44,091 bases of DNA. Source: Bacteroides sp. 214. Its GTDB lineage: Bacteria; Bacteroidota; Bacteroidia; Bacteroidales; Bacteroidaceae. A program made the translations under genes and the position numbers. Positions 35,616 through 43,845 of this stretch are shown piece after piece; positions within the stretch are counted from its first letter, which is position 1; the number at the start of each line of letters is the position of its first letter. Location: contig NZ_QVML01000020.1 of the NCBI RefSeq assembly GCF_010501015.1, positions 1-44,091 of the forward strand. Reading direction: 5' to 3'. The notes beneath the pieces were generated by a model. It was given only the letters and a program-made list of their open reading frames with translations, had not been told where the DNA came from and made no database searches.

Positions 35616-37136
35616 ATGAAAAAGAATATCAGTTACTACGCGCTGCCGGTGGCAGCCCTCTTGCTATTGACCGGATGCAGCAACGACAACGAAACCCTGC
35701 AGGATTCCCCGACGGATGGCCGCCAAATTACAATCAGCGCAGCGCAGGGATCGTTGAACGAAACCCGGTTGGCATACGATTATCAAGTTGGTGGAACCAT
35801 GGATATTGCATGGAGTGCCAACGATGCTTTTTATGTAATCGACACCCATAGCAACAGTGCCACTGATGGAAAAACATTTACCATCCAAGGCAATGGCGGT
35901 GGTAATACAGCTAAGTTCTCGGGTACGCAGCCTGCCGGCGCTACATTTAATGCCTTTTACCCGGCCGCCAAAGCAACCGGAAAGACTTGGAGCGAGTGCG
36001 AATTCGACATGAGCGGGCAGGAACAAAACGGAAATGCCTCTACCGCGCATCTCTCCGATTATAATTTCATGACATTGACTCAAGAAATTACAAGCACCGA
36101 TCTCGAAGAATCAACCCTTAGCTTCCAGCACGGAATAGCCATATTCCGCATAGAGGTAACACTGCCCGCTGGTAAAACGCCCGGCGAGTTGCAACTAAAA
36201 ACCCGCGAAAGCGACCCGTACGATGCAAGCCCGTATGGTTTCGTCATCAATAAGGGGGTGAATGGTGCATTGCGACGCGTGAGCCACACCACCTCTATGA
36301 CGCTTACCGACGTAAACTCGAACCAGTTTACCGCCTACATGGCCGTTCTGCCTACCACACTGAAGGGGGGATTGAGCATAGAAATATATTGCACGGATCA
36401 TTCGGCCTATAAAAAAGACATAGCCTTTGAGACGTGGAGCTTTACGGCAGGAAAAATATATCATGCTAAAGTAAAAAACACCGACTTAGTCGATATCAGC
36501 CACACGGTGTATCACGGGGGTTTAATTGCGAGTATGAATTTGGATAATAACCAAATAAAATCGGCAGCCGATTTAAAGTACGTAATGGAAACCGTTCCAA
36601 TGACGTTTGCCGGAGAAACATTCACCCTAACTACCGATATCCATGTAACGGCCAGTGAATGGAAAGCTGTATATATGATTGGAGAATATACTGGACTTGT
36701 CGAACATAATCTAAATGGAAACAATCATATTGTAAGTGGGCGACTTATCAATAAAGCTTATGACTACTACTTTGGGTTTATAGGCCGGTCTTCTCAAAGT
36801 GAAATAACGGGGCTACACGTTACCGCGGATATAGTAAATGAACGTGCTGATGCCGAAAACATCGGGGGTATAATTGGCCAATCAAACGGTAGTACTATTA
36901 GCAATTGTTCTTTCTCCGGGTCTATAGGAGGAGAAAGCGCACAGTATGTAGGAGGAATTTGTGGGTCAATTGATGATTATAACGCAAAATCTAGTACCTT
37001 CGCAAACAATAACAACAATACTTGTACACTCAAGGGAATAACCACAGGAGGGTTAATTGGTGCCATTTGGAATTCAACTCCTATTATCAGTGTGTGCAAT
37101 AGTCTTTGCAGTCCTCCTATAGGAGCTAATCTATAG
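35616..37136 (+). CDS. Fimbrillin-like lipoprotein A with GLUG repeats
   Basis: A 506-residue lipoprotein (lipobox Cys21, LLLTGCSND). Residues about 35-285 resemble the fimbrillin (Mfa/FimA-like) family: ISAAQGSLNETRLAYD, then a strand-rich region with YPAAKA and HGIAIFRIEVTLP. Residues about 305-500 hold TTDIHVTASEWKAV, NLNGNNHIVSGRL and GLUG-type repeats (GGIIGQSNGSTISNCSFSG, VGGICGS, GGLIGA). A surface or adhesin role is likely. It is a shorter paralogue of the protein at 37234-39222, with fewer GLUG repeats. It follows peptide A by 15 bp and ends at the shared bidirectional terminator. Confidence 0.88.
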   Translation: MKKNISYYALPVAALLLLTGCSNDNETLQDSPTDGRQITISAAQGSLNETRLAYDYQVGGTMDIAWSANDAFYVIDTHSNSATDGKTFTIQGNGGGNTAKFSGTQPAGATFNAFYPAAKATGKTWSECEFDMSGQEQNGNASTAHLSDYNFMTLTQEITSTDLEESTLSFQHGIAIFRIEVTLPAGKTPGELQLKTRESDPYDASPYGFVINKGVNGALRRVSHTTSMTLTDVNSNQFTAYMAVLPTTLKGGLSIEIYCTDHSAYKKDIAFETWSFTAGKIYHAKVKNTDLVDISHTVYHGGLIASMNLDNNQIKSAADLKYVMETVPMTFAGETFTLTTDIHVTASEWKAVYMIGEYTGLVEHNLNGNNHIVSGRLINKAYDYYFGFIGRSSQSEITGLHVTADIVNERADAENIGGIIGQSNGSTISNCSFSGSIGGESAQYVGGICGSIDDYNAKSSTFANNNNNTCTLKGITTGGLIGAIWNSTPIISVCNSLCSPPIGANL

Positions 37137-37172
37137 CTTTAGCCGCAATGGGGATGCGCAAGCGCGCAACAC

Positions 37173-37213
37173 AAAAAGAAAGGTGTCGAATTCAGTTCGA
37201 CACCTTTCTTTTT
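37173..37213. terminator. Bidirectional terminator between the two cassettes
   Basis: An 18-bp perfect inverted repeat (37173-37190 with 37196-37213; core GAAAGGTGTCGAA) has a 5-nt loop and an A-run on one side with a T-run on the other. It can therefore end both the plus-strand transcript of lipoprotein A and the minus-strand transcript of lipoprotein B. Confidence 0.9.
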
Positions 37214-37233
37214 GGTTTATTGGTGTAATCACA

Positions 37234-39222
37234 TTAAGGCTGGTTGCCTTTGTTGTTGGAGCCTATGGGATCCAAGCCGGAATTGTTTGTATTGCTGGCG
37301 TTAAAATCACTCAAGCAATTACCTCCAAGCCCACCAACATACGATTTACCATATATTTTGCTTGAATGGCTAACGTTGCCGTTAAAAGTAATAGTGTATG
37401 TATCAGCAAAGCCAACAATGCCACCTACTTGAGTAGCGTTTGCATTTCCTATAGTTCCATGGTTCTCGTTTCTTTCGAGTGTACTATCGTCATAAGAAAG
37501 ATCACCCAGAATGCCACCTACACCTGCAATAGCATCTACTTTTCCGTAGTTAACGCAATCGGATATTTTACCTACACCCATACCACCCAGAATGCCACCT
37601 ACACGTCCGTCAATCGCATTTATTCCGGTTACTGTGGCGTAATTCTTGCAGTTGCTGATTGAGCCTTTATCATTACTACCACTGAACTGACCCACAATGC
37701 CGCCTAAGCCATCGTAGGCTTGTCCAGCACTATTGGCAACAATGCTGCCGCGCGAGGTACAGTTTTTAATAACAAGTTCGCCCACGGTTGAAGAAATTAC
37801 ATTGAAACGTCCTAAAATACCTCCTGCTATACATCCCGCTGTTAAGTTTCCTGAGAAATGGCAATTCTCTATTGTTACACTGTTGTCTCTTAAGTTTATA
37901 ATACCCACTATTCCACCAATTTGGTTATTGCTTGATGTTACATTAGCCGCAACGGTGAGGTTCTTAATTACCATGTCAGACGTATTTTGGTTGATACTTC
38001 CAAAAAAGCCGGAGTTATCATCTGAAAGGTTCAATGTTCCGGTTATGCTGTGTCCGTTTCCATCGAAATTTCCCAAAAACGCATGATCGTAATCACCCAG
38101 AGGAGTCCAAGTATTTGCTGTTACATGGATGTCGGTGGTTAGTTTGAAGAATTTCCCGGCATAATCTTCCCAATTCTGGACTTCGTTAATCAACTTTTTA
38201 AGTTGCTGGGCCGAGCCGATTTCGATGGCGGTAGCTTCTGTGCTTCCATCGCCGCCGCCGTATTCTACGCTTGTAAAGTCGGTCATGGCAGCCACTGTGT
38301 TGTCGAACTCGGATGTTTGCACAGGCGCACCTACGCCTTCTGAATTAAATGCAATCGTGGCGGTGTACATTTTCCCGGCTTGGAATGGGGTGCTTACAAC
38401 GGGTGTTGCTGAAAATTTTCCAATTTCAGTTTCACCGCTTTTTAAAGTTACTATTAAATAAGAACCAAATCCCTGGTTAGTACTAAAAAGAGGAATATAA
38501 ACATCAAAGCTTGTCGCAGCATTTCCTAAGTCATAATCGGCCAGGGTAAATACAGATTTATTTTTAACTACATTATTATTTATCAACAAAACATTGTTTT
38601 GGGCCGCTAATTCAACAGTTGTAGGATTTAGCCTTGCACCTGTAACCGCAGGAAGCCGAAAGGAGAACTTTAAAACATAAGCCATGTGCCCAAAAGTAAT
38701 ATCTGGAACCGATGCAGCCCCCGCACCTATATTAATACCCATGGCTCTCATCGGCAATTTTCCTTCATTTCCAAACAATCTGGAATCGTTGGCGGATTGT
38801 TGGGTTGGAACAAGAACATCCAACTGGCCAAAAACAATTTCCGGTTCTTTAGAAAAATAGGCCACTCCACCTGCTATGGCAGGAATATCACCATCGCCTG
38901 TGTATGTAAAGGAGGCACTTTTACCATCATCGGAAATAGCTTCTGCATTCTCTATCTTAAAGGTTGCTTTCTTTGTAGTAGCTTGATATATATAAAATTC
39001 ATCGCCAACCTCCCATTTCAATTCCAGCTTCTCGCCGCCGTTTTCATCGTAAGTATTGGTATAGGCCATGCGTGTTTCTACCTCTTGGGGCATACTGGCA
39101 CGTATGGTAAGTTTGTTGTTCTGTGGGGTTTCTACAAATACATCTTCGTCGCTACAAGCCACTTGGAAAGTAATAAGGGAGATTAGTGCCAGCAATTGCA
39201 CAAATAGTTTGTTCTTTTTCAT
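37234..39222 (-). CDS. Fimbrillin-like lipoprotein B with GLUG repeats
   Basis: A 662-residue lipoprotein (lipobox Cys23, FQVACSDED). The N-terminal half (about 35-300) is fimbrillin-like: LTIRASMPQEVETRMAY, KLELKWEVGDEFYIY and FGHMAYVLKFSFRLP. About 335-400 carries the linker TTDIHVTANTWTPLGDYD with NFDGNGHSITGTL. From about 410 onward run five to seven GLUG-type repeats (GGIVGIINLRDN, GGILGRF, GGIVGQFSGSNDKGSISNC, GGILGGMG, GGIVGFADTY). It is probably an outer-membrane surface lipoprotein or adhesin. It begins 18 bp after peptide B and is paralogous to lipoprotein A. Confidence 0.88.
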   Translation of the reverse strand: MKKNKLFVQLLALISLITFQVACSDEDVFVETPQNNKLTIRASMPQEVETRMAYTNTYDENGGEKLELKWEVGDEFYIYQATTKKATFKIENAEAISDDGKSASFTYTGDGDIPAIAGGVAYFSKEPEIVFGQLDVLVPTQQSANDSRLFGNEGKLPMRAMGINIGAGAASVPDITFGHMAYVLKFSFRLPAVTGARLNPTTVELAAQNNVLLINNNVVKNKSVFTLADYDLGNAATSFDVYIPLFSTNQGFGSYLIVTLKSGETEIGKFSATPVVSTPFQAGKMYTATIAFNSEGVGAPVQTSEFDNTVAAMTDFTSVEYGGGDGSTEATAIEIGSAQQLKKLINEVQNWEDYAGKFFKLTTDIHVTANTWTPLGDYDHAFLGNFDGNGHSITGTLNLSDDNSGFFGSINQNTSDMVIKNLTVAANVTSSNNQIGGIVGIINLRDNSVTIENCHFSGNLTAGCIAGGILGRFNVISSTVGELVIKNCTSRGSIVANSAGQAYDGLGGIVGQFSGSNDKGSISNCKNYATVTGINAIDGRVGGILGGMGVGKISDCVNYGKVDAIAGVGGILGDLSYDDSTLERNENHGTIGNANATQVGGIVGFADTYTITFNGNVSHSSKIYGKSYVGGLGGNCLSDFNASNTNNSGLDPIGSNNKGNQP

Positions 39223-39240
39223 TGCGTGTTTCCTCCTTTA

Positions 39241-39441
39241 TTAATAGGTTAGTAAATCGTTGATTAAATCTTCCAGTTCGCTCGACGAATGGGTTGTTGT
39301 TCCGCTACCGGTAGATGTACTTTGGTAGATGCCTCCGCCACTTTCGATGTCGGAAATACCAGTACCACCACTTGTGGCCATTACGCCTTCGTTTTCCACG
39401 CCGATTAGTTCGATGCGCGGAGATTGATAAATTTGTTTCAT
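39241..39441 (-). CDS. Short conserved-ends peptide B
   Basis: A 66-residue peptide from ATG 39441; a frame four codons longer would start at TTG. Begins MKQIYQSPRIELIGVENE then GVMATS, has a Gly/Ser/Thr-rich middle with GGGI, and ends ELEDLINDLLTY. It shares both ends with peptide A, including VENEGVMAxS and ELEDLIND(V/L)LTY. There is no signal peptide or transmembrane segment. It has its own promoter with a shared AraC-type site and is followed by fimbrillin-like lipoprotein B. Function is not known. Confidence 0.82.
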   Translation of the reverse strand: MKQIYQSPRIELIGVENEGVMATSGGTGISDIESGGGIYQSTSTGSGTTTHSSSELEDLINDLLTY

Positions 39442-39475
39442 TGATCTTTTCAATTTGTTAATAATTATAGACGCG

Positions 39476-39531
39476 CAAAGATACGGCGGATGCGCCCCAT
39501 GTGGTTTAACGGGTTCGCAAAAGGAATTAAC
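39476..39531 (-). promoter_or_regulatory. Promoter and AraC-type operator of peptide B
   Basis: Minus-strand TATCTTTG (39476-39483) is an exact -7 element, 34 bp before the ATG. After a 17-bp gap upstream lies a 31-bp site (39501-39531) with direct half-sites GTTAATT and GTTAAA separated by 14 bp (21-bp period). The site is 23/31 identical to one upstream of the neighbouring 7-TM AraC gene. It occupies the -33 region, as activator sites often do. Confidence 0.65.
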
Positions 39532-39548
39532 TGATTAAAAAAAAGTGA

Positions 39549-40775
39549 CTATTCGGCGCTTGTTTGTTTTCGGCGCCACTCGGTAAGTGTCATCCCTTCG
39601 CATTGCCTGAATGCGCGGCTAAAGGCAGAGCTGTGTGTAAATCCGCACGCTTCGGATAGCTCTTCCTGAGATATTTTGCTGTTGAGCAACAGCTGTTCTT
39701 TGGCATATTCTATGCGCTTGTGTTTAATAAATTCGCCGAAGCTGGTATGAAACTCCTCTTTCAGTATGCGCGAAATGTAGGTGCGGTTTGTATAGGCCAG
39801 GCGAGCTATATCGTCTACCTTGACCTTTTTTTGCAGGAATATTTTTTCTTCATCAACAATCTGGTTGAATTTGGGCAGCAGCTTTGTGCGGATAGTGCCA
39901 CCTTCGGCACCGGCTTCGCCCTCGGGTGTCTCTTTGTTTTCGGGAGCGCCGTATCCTTTCTCCAGGGCTTCGTTGTCGGCTTGCTTTAACTCTCGCGCAA
40001 AACTCTCGGCTGTGTATTGCGAGAAGCATACATGGTAGGATGTGTAATAACAGATAATTGCCATTAAAATCCCCACGACAGAGACCCAAATATCGTATTC
40101 GATGTAGAGCAGATATCCGGCTGCAGCAACGATAAGCGTAAGCAACAGCAGCGCCAGTATTCCATACCACACCGCCCAATGATGGTGCATGTCTTTGTCA
40201 TCTGCATCGGAGAAGAAATCGTCCAACCGCTTGCGATAGGACAGCAACCGTCGCCCGGCATATACAAACACTATAACCGCCTGCAGAAACAGGAACAGAC
40301 TATATACGTATTCGTTAGAAATAAGCAGGAGCGTGCGGTAAGGAAGTTCATCGGGCGATACATTTCCATAACTCTCCATCATGGCTTTTGTATAAAGCGT
40401 GGAGTGTTCTTCGCCCAGGAGCAGATAAAAAGCAAGCGTCATGCCACCAATCCACACAGCAGGAAAAAGAAGCAACCCTACCTTTAAGGGTGACAATCGC
40501 TCATTATCGCCCGTCACCTCCCTGAAATATAAATATATAGCAGGGATGAAAAGAAGCGAGATAAAAAGATGGAGGATATCCAGTTTATAATAAAGGCTGT
40601 AGTTGCCATCGCAAAACCAGTAGTATGCGGTGATGCTCATGGAGATGGTCATTAAAACGGTAGTTACCATCCAGATGTTTTGCGAGCGGGTGTTTGTTTT
40701 TCTTCTCAAGAAAAAGTACAATAGCCAAAACAGGCAGATGGCAGATGGCATTAATATAGAAATGAACCTTAGCAT
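39549..40775 (-). CDS. 7-TM membrane sensor fused to AraC DNA-binding domain
   Basis: A 408-residue protein from ATG 40775; the longer frame starts at TTG. About seven hydrophobic helices fill residues 1-250 (for example ICLFWLLYFFL, ILHLFISLLFIPAIYLYF, ALLLLTLIVAAAGYLLYI and VSVVGILMAIICYYTSY). A charged linker follows (about 255-300), then an AraC-type double helix-turn-helix (about 310-400: VDDIARLAYTNRTYISRILK, ISQEELSEACGFTHSSAFSRAF). It is probably an inner-membrane receptor that binds DNA directly. Its promoter and that of the next gene on the same strand, peptide B, share a 31-bp site, suggesting autoregulation and control of the peptide-lipoprotein pair. Confidence 0.88.
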   Translation of the reverse strand: MLRFISILMPSAICLFWLLYFFLRRKTNTRSQNIWMVTTVLMTISMSITAYYWFCDGNYSLYYKLDILHLFISLLFIPAIYLYFREVTGDNERLSPLKVGLLLFPAVWIGGMTLAFYLLLGEEHSTLYTKAMMESYGNVSPDELPYRTLLLISNEYVYSLFLFLQAVIVFVYAGRRLLSYRKRLDDFFSDADDKDMHHHWAVWYGILALLLLTLIVAAAGYLLYIEYDIWVSVVGILMAIICYYTSYHVCFSQYTAESFARELKQADNEALEKGYGAPENKETPEGEAGAEGGTIRTKLLPKFNQIVDEEKIFLQKKVKVDDIARLAYTNRTYISRILKEEFHTSFGEFIKHKRIEYAKEQLLLNSKISQEELSEACGFTHSSAFSRAFRQCEGMTLTEWRRKQTSAE

Positions 40776-40815
40776 AAAAAACAAGGGTTAATCATGGGTT
40801 GCGTTAATGAAACGA

Positions 40816-40870
40816 CAAAGATAAATAATATTACTCCTCGTGATTTAACCGATTGACAAATCCAATTAAC
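40816..40870 (-). promoter_or_regulatory. Promoter and AraC-type operator of the 7-TM regulator
   Basis: Minus-strand TATCTTTG (40816-40823) is an exact -7 element, 40 bp before ATG 40775. After 16 bp upstream comes the 31-bp site 40840-40870 with direct half-sites GTTAATT and GTTAAA spaced 21 bp start to start. It aligns without gaps with 39501-39531 (23/31), at a distance differing by one base. Confidence 0.65.
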
Positions 40871-40905
40871 ACGCCAACAAAATAACAACGAATAATGGGA
40901 TATAA

Positions 40906-41196
40906 TCAGCGAAAAACGATATTTGTAATAACAGTAGCCCCTACTTCTTTGTTCAGATTGCGCACCAGCAACTCGCGCCCCATCATCAGCTCCTGGCGCA
41001 GGGCGGCAGAACTCAAATGAACATAAAGCGTTTGATTTTTGATGTAAAGTTCCTTTGTATACGAAGCGATAGCCGGCCCAAGCACCGTACTCCACGAATC
41101 AATCAATCGTTTCTCGTTGAGTGGACCTTCCAGACTCTCCTGTCTTAGAAATTTTTGAATCAACAATCCTATAGATTCTGCTTTACTTCGTCTCAT
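40906..41196 (-). CDS. DUF721 (DciA-like) protein
   Basis: A 96-residue protein starting at ATG 41196 (MRRSKAESIG, the usual family start); an ATG 12 bp upstream is also possible. It carries the DUF721 pattern: GLLIQKFLRQESLEGPLNEKRLID then WSTVLGPAIASYTKELYIKN, followed by TLYVHLSSAALRQELM and a C-terminal strand. DUF721 includes DciA, a replicative helicase loader in other bacteria, so a role in DNA replication or nucleic-acid binding is plausible. It overlaps the end of recF by 14 bp, so the two are translationally linked. Confidence 0.9.
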   Translation of the reverse strand: MRRSKAESIGLLIQKFLRQESLEGPLNEKRLIDSWSTVLGPAIASYTKELYIKNQTLYVHLSSAALRQELMMGRELLVRNLNKEVGATVITNIVFR

Positions 41197-42304
41197 TGCT
41201 ACTTTCATTTATTTCGGAAATCGCTCCGTTGTTTACCTGAAATATTTTGTAATCACTCCCCACGCGATACAATATCTCATCTAAATGTTCGCGGTTGGTG
41301 TCTGTAATAAAAATTTGCCCAAAGCGATTGTTGGACACCAGCTTCATTATTTGCTCTACACGCGAAGCATCCAACTTATCGAAAATATCGTCCAACAACA
41401 ACAATGGTGTAGTCAATCCTGTACGTTTAAGGAAATCGAATTGTGCCAATTTCAGTGCCACGAGGTAGGTCTTGTTTTGCCCTTGCGAACCTTCGCGCTT
41501 GATGGCGTAATCGCCAATAAGCATATTCAGTTCGTCTTTATGAATACCACATAGCGAGTGCCCCACTATCCGATCGCGGTCGCGACTCTCTTTAATAGTC
41601 TGCAACAGCGAACCCCTATTCGCATGAGATTCGTAAGACAAGCCTACCCGCTCGCTATCTTGCGAAATCAATGAATAGAACTGCTGAAAGATTGGGATAA
41701 ATTCGCTGATAAAAGCATTACGTTTACGATAAACCACTTCGCCGGTTTGCGCCATCATCTCTTCCCATACAAGAAAGAGTTCTTCGTCAACCGGCACATC
41801 GCTTTTTAATAAGGTATTGCGTTGTTGCAATGCTTTATTATATCGTATCAACGCATCAAGATATTCTTTATCGTATTGCGATATAACCACATCCATAAAT
41901 TTGCGGCGTCCATCACTTCCACCCGCAATCAAGTCCGAGTCGGCGGGCGACACCATCACCAATGGAATAAATCCGATATGTTCGGACAGTCGGGGGTATT
42001 CTTTCTTATTCCGTTTGAATTGTTTTTTCTGCTTATGCTTCAAGCCACAGTAGATTTCTTCGGGCGTACCATCTTCGGTTTCATAGAACCCTTGCAGCAT
42101 AAAGAATTCCTGACCATGACGGATATTTTGTGAATCAATAGGATTTCCCGCGCTTTTACAAAAAGAGAGAAAATAAACGGCATCCAGCAGATTGGTCTTT
42201 CCCATACCATTCAGTCCAAAGAAACAGTTCATCTTGGCAGAAAGATTTAGCTCTACTTGCTCAAGGTTTTTGTAATTAAGTATAGATACGCGGCGTAATA
42301 TCAT
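41183..42304 (-). CDS. recF: DNA replication and repair protein RecF
   Basis: A 373-residue SMC-like ATPase that loads RecA at gapped DNA with RecO and RecR. I place the start at ATG 42304 (MILRRVSILNYKN), because the longer frame begins at TTG upstream of the promoter. Walker A GLNGMGKT is at 30-37, the signature motif region is SQGQNKTYLVALKLAQF, and Walker B with the D-loop is LLLLDDIFDKLDASR. Length is normal. It is followed by DUF721 with overlap, and is divergent from the TPR gene across a 162-bp gap with facing promoters. Confidence 0.96.
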   Translation of the reverse strand: MILRRVSILNYKNLEQVELNLSAKMNCFFGLNGMGKTNLLDAVYFLSFCKSAGNPIDSQNIRHGQEFFMLQGFYETEDGTPEEIYCGLKHKQKKQFKRNKKEYPRLSEHIGFIPLVMVSPADSDLIAGGSDGRRKFMDVVISQYDKEYLDALIRYNKALQQRNTLLKSDVPVDEELFLVWEEMMAQTGEVVYRKRNAFISEFIPIFQQFYSLISQDSERVGLSYESHANRGSLLQTIKESRDRDRIVGHSLCGIHKDELNMLIGDYAIKREGSQGQNKTYLVALKLAQFDFLKRTGLTTPLLLLDDIFDKLDASRVEQIMKLVSNNRFGQIFITDTNREHLDEILYRVGSDYKIFQVNNGAISEINESSNETK

Positions 42305-42329
42305 TTTCGAGAAGTGTGGTTGAATGTTG

Positions 42330-42337
42330 CAAAAGTA
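42330..42337 (-). promoter_or_regulatory. -7 element of recF
   Basis: Minus-strand TACTTTTG matches TAnnTTTG exactly, 25 bp before recF ATG 42304. It supports that start over the longer TTG frame. Confidence 0.6.
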
Positions 42338-42410
42338 GCAAGATTTCGTGGTTTTAAGGTATGAAACGAAAAAATATCCTTTCAAATTTCGTTTATATTT
42401 AGAAATAAAC

Positions 42411-42418
42411 TACTTTTG
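42411..42418 (+). promoter_or_regulatory. -7 element of the TPR gene
   Basis: TACTTTTG, the same octamer as in the recF promoter, lies 48 bp before ATG 42467. TTTC at 42387-42390, 20 bp upstream, is a one-mismatch -33 element. Confidence 0.6.
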
Positions 42419-42466
42419 CTGACCGAATTATAAGGAATAAGAACATCTAAAAGATAGTAAAGAGAA

Positions 42467-43150
42467 ATGGCTGATAAAAAGAACCCAAAAGCAGAATTGA
42501 ATGTTGAGGAAGCGCTCACTCAATCAGAAGCATTTATTATTAAAAATAAGAACCTCCTGATCGGAGCTGTTACAGGCATTGTAGTGATTATTGCTGCTGT
42601 ATTACTATATACTAATTTCTATGCGGAACCTCGCGAAGAAAAAGCACAAGTAGCACTTTTCAAAAGCCAAGAGTACTTTGAAAACGAAGCTTACGACCTC
42701 GCATTAAATGGCGACAGCCTTGGCAATCTGGGTTTCTTGGCAGTAGCCGACCAATTTAGCGGAACAAAAGCCGGTAAGCTGGCAAGTGCTTATGCAGGAC
42801 TTTGCTACAAAAACCTGAACGAGTTTGAAAAAGCAATTAAAGAATTAGATAAATTCAACGGCAAAGACCGCATGGTTGCTCCTTCTATCTTGGGAGCCAT
42901 TGGTAATTGCTATGCCGAACTTAATCAATTGGACAAAGCAACAGCTTACCTTACCAAAGCTGCTAATGCTGCCGACGCTGCATCAATAAGTCCTATATAC
43001 CTTGTTCAAGCCGGACAAATTTATTTGAGCCAAGGCAAAAACGACGATGCTTTGAAAGTTTTCAATCAGGTAAAAGATAAATATCCAGCTAGTTTCATTG
43101 CTATGGATATAGACAGATACATTGAGAAAGCGAAATTACTGAAGAAGTAA
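42467..43150 (+). CDS. Membrane-anchored TPR protein (YfgM-like)
   Basis: A 227-residue protein. A short cytoplasmic N-terminus is followed by one transmembrane helix (about 28-50, LLIGAVTGIVVIIAAVLLYTNFYA) and TPR repeats in the rest (YAGLCYKNLNEFEKAIKELDKF, AIGNCYAELNQLDKATAYLTKAA, AGQIYLSQGKNDDALKVFNQVK). The layout fits the YfgM/DUF2133-like family, which in enterobacteria works with periplasmic chaperones near the Sec translocon. That role is only a suggestion here. It lies between recF (divergent) and ribH (same strand), with a hairpin terminator before ribH. Confidence 0.9.
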   Translation: MADKKNPKAELNVEEALTQSEAFIIKNKNLLIGAVTGIVVIIAAVLLYTNFYAEPREEKAQVALFKSQEYFENEAYDLALNGDSLGNLGFLAVADQFSGTKAGKLASAYAGLCYKNLNEFEKAIKELDKFNGKDRMVAPSILGAIGNCYAELNQLDKATAYLTKAANAADAASISPIYLVQAGQIYLSQGKNDDALKVFNQVKDKYPASFIAMDIDRYIEKAKLLKK

Positions 43151-43180
43151 GTACTACATTTATTATATATATAGCGGTTA

Positions 43181-43209
43181 AAAAGCTACTCCGGAAGGGT
43201 AGCTTTTTT
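43181..43209 (+). terminator. Terminator after the TPR gene
   Basis: AAAAGCTAC (43181-43189) pairs with GTAGCTTTT (43199-43207), a 9-bp stem with a 9-nt loop followed by more T. It ends only about 20 bp before the ribH ATG, so it may also act as an attenuator for read-through into ribH. Confidence 0.75.
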
Positions 43210-43228
43210 CCTTTAACAACAAACAACT

Positions 43229-43723
43229 ATGGCAACAGCTTATCACAACCTTTCAGATTACGACTTAGCATCGGTTCCTGATGCTTCGAATATGCACTTT
43301 GGCATTGTTGTATCAGAATGGAATCCTGCCATTACCGGCAACCTACTGAAAGGCGCAATAGAAACATTAGAGAAACATGGTGCGAAGAAGGAAAACATAC
43401 TAATCAAAACAGTACCGGGAAGTTTTGAATTAACCTTTGGTGCCAGCCAGCTTATCGACAATAGTAACGTAGACGCTGTTATTGCATTGGGCTGTGTGAT
43501 AAAAGGAGACACTCCCCATTTCGACTATGTTTGTGCCGGTGTTACACAAGGAATAACAACACTTAATGTAACAAGTGGAATTCCTGTTATTTTCGGCCTA
43601 ATTACCACCAATACAATGGAACAAGCAGAAGACAGAAGTGGTGGTAAACTTGGAAATAAAGGAGATGAATGTGCTATTACTGCAATAAAAATGATAGATT
43701 TCGCTTGGAGTTTGCAGAAATAA
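43229..43723 (+). CDS. ribH: 6,7-dimethyl-8-ribityllumazine synthase
   Basis: A 164-residue enzyme that joins 5-amino-6-ribitylaminouracil with 3,4-dihydroxybutanone 4-phosphate, the step before riboflavin synthase. Typical motifs are [17 protein letters not shown] (substrate pocket), VPGSFELTF (63-70), [14 protein letters not shown] with catalytic His97, and [17 protein letters not shown] near the C-terminus. Length fits the family (about 155-165). No FMN riboswitch is visible in the short leader. It follows the TPR gene after a terminator and precedes two tRNAs. Confidence 0.97.
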   Translation: MATAYHNLSDYDLASVPDASNMHFGIVVSEWNPAITGNLLKGAIETLEKHGAKKENILIKTVPGSFELTFGASQLIDNSNVDAVIALGCVIKGDTPHFDYVCAGVTQGITTLNVTSGIPVIFGLITTNTMEQAEDRSGGKLGNKGDECAITAIKMIDFAWSLQK

Positions 43724-43734
43724 TTGTATCTTTG
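43704..43734 (+). promoter_or_regulatory. Promoter of the tRNA-Tyr/tRNA-Gly unit
   Basis: TATCTTTG (43727-43734) is an exact -7 element 18 bp before tRNA-Tyr. CTTG (43704-43707), 19 bp upstream and inside the end of ribH, is a one-mismatch -33 element. Confidence 0.6.
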
Positions 43735-43752
43735 CACTGCATTTTCAAAAAA

Positions 43753-43835
43753 GGGCAGTTACCAGAGTGGCCAAATGGGTCTGACTGTAACTCAGATAGC
43801 TTACGCTTACGGTGGTTCGAATCCATCACTGCCCA
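43753..43835 (+). tRNA. tRNA-Tyr (GTA)
   Basis: An 83-nt class II tRNA. The acceptor arms GGGCAGT and ACTGCCC pair, the anticodon stem TCTGA/TCAGA holds the loop CTGTAAC with anticodon GTA, a long variable arm follows, and the T loop reads GGTTCGAATCC. CCA is not encoded. Ten bases separate it from tRNA-Gly. Confidence 0.96.
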
Positions 43836-43845
43836 CACAAAAGAT

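Noticed and set aside
42305..42385. 27-residue N-terminal extension of RecF
   Set aside because: It begins at TTG, includes the recF promoter motif, and MILRRVSILNYKN is the usual family start.
43151..43228. FMN riboswitch before ribH
   Set aside because: The leader is 78 bp and holds only a simple terminator hairpin; none of the conserved riboswitch core is visible.
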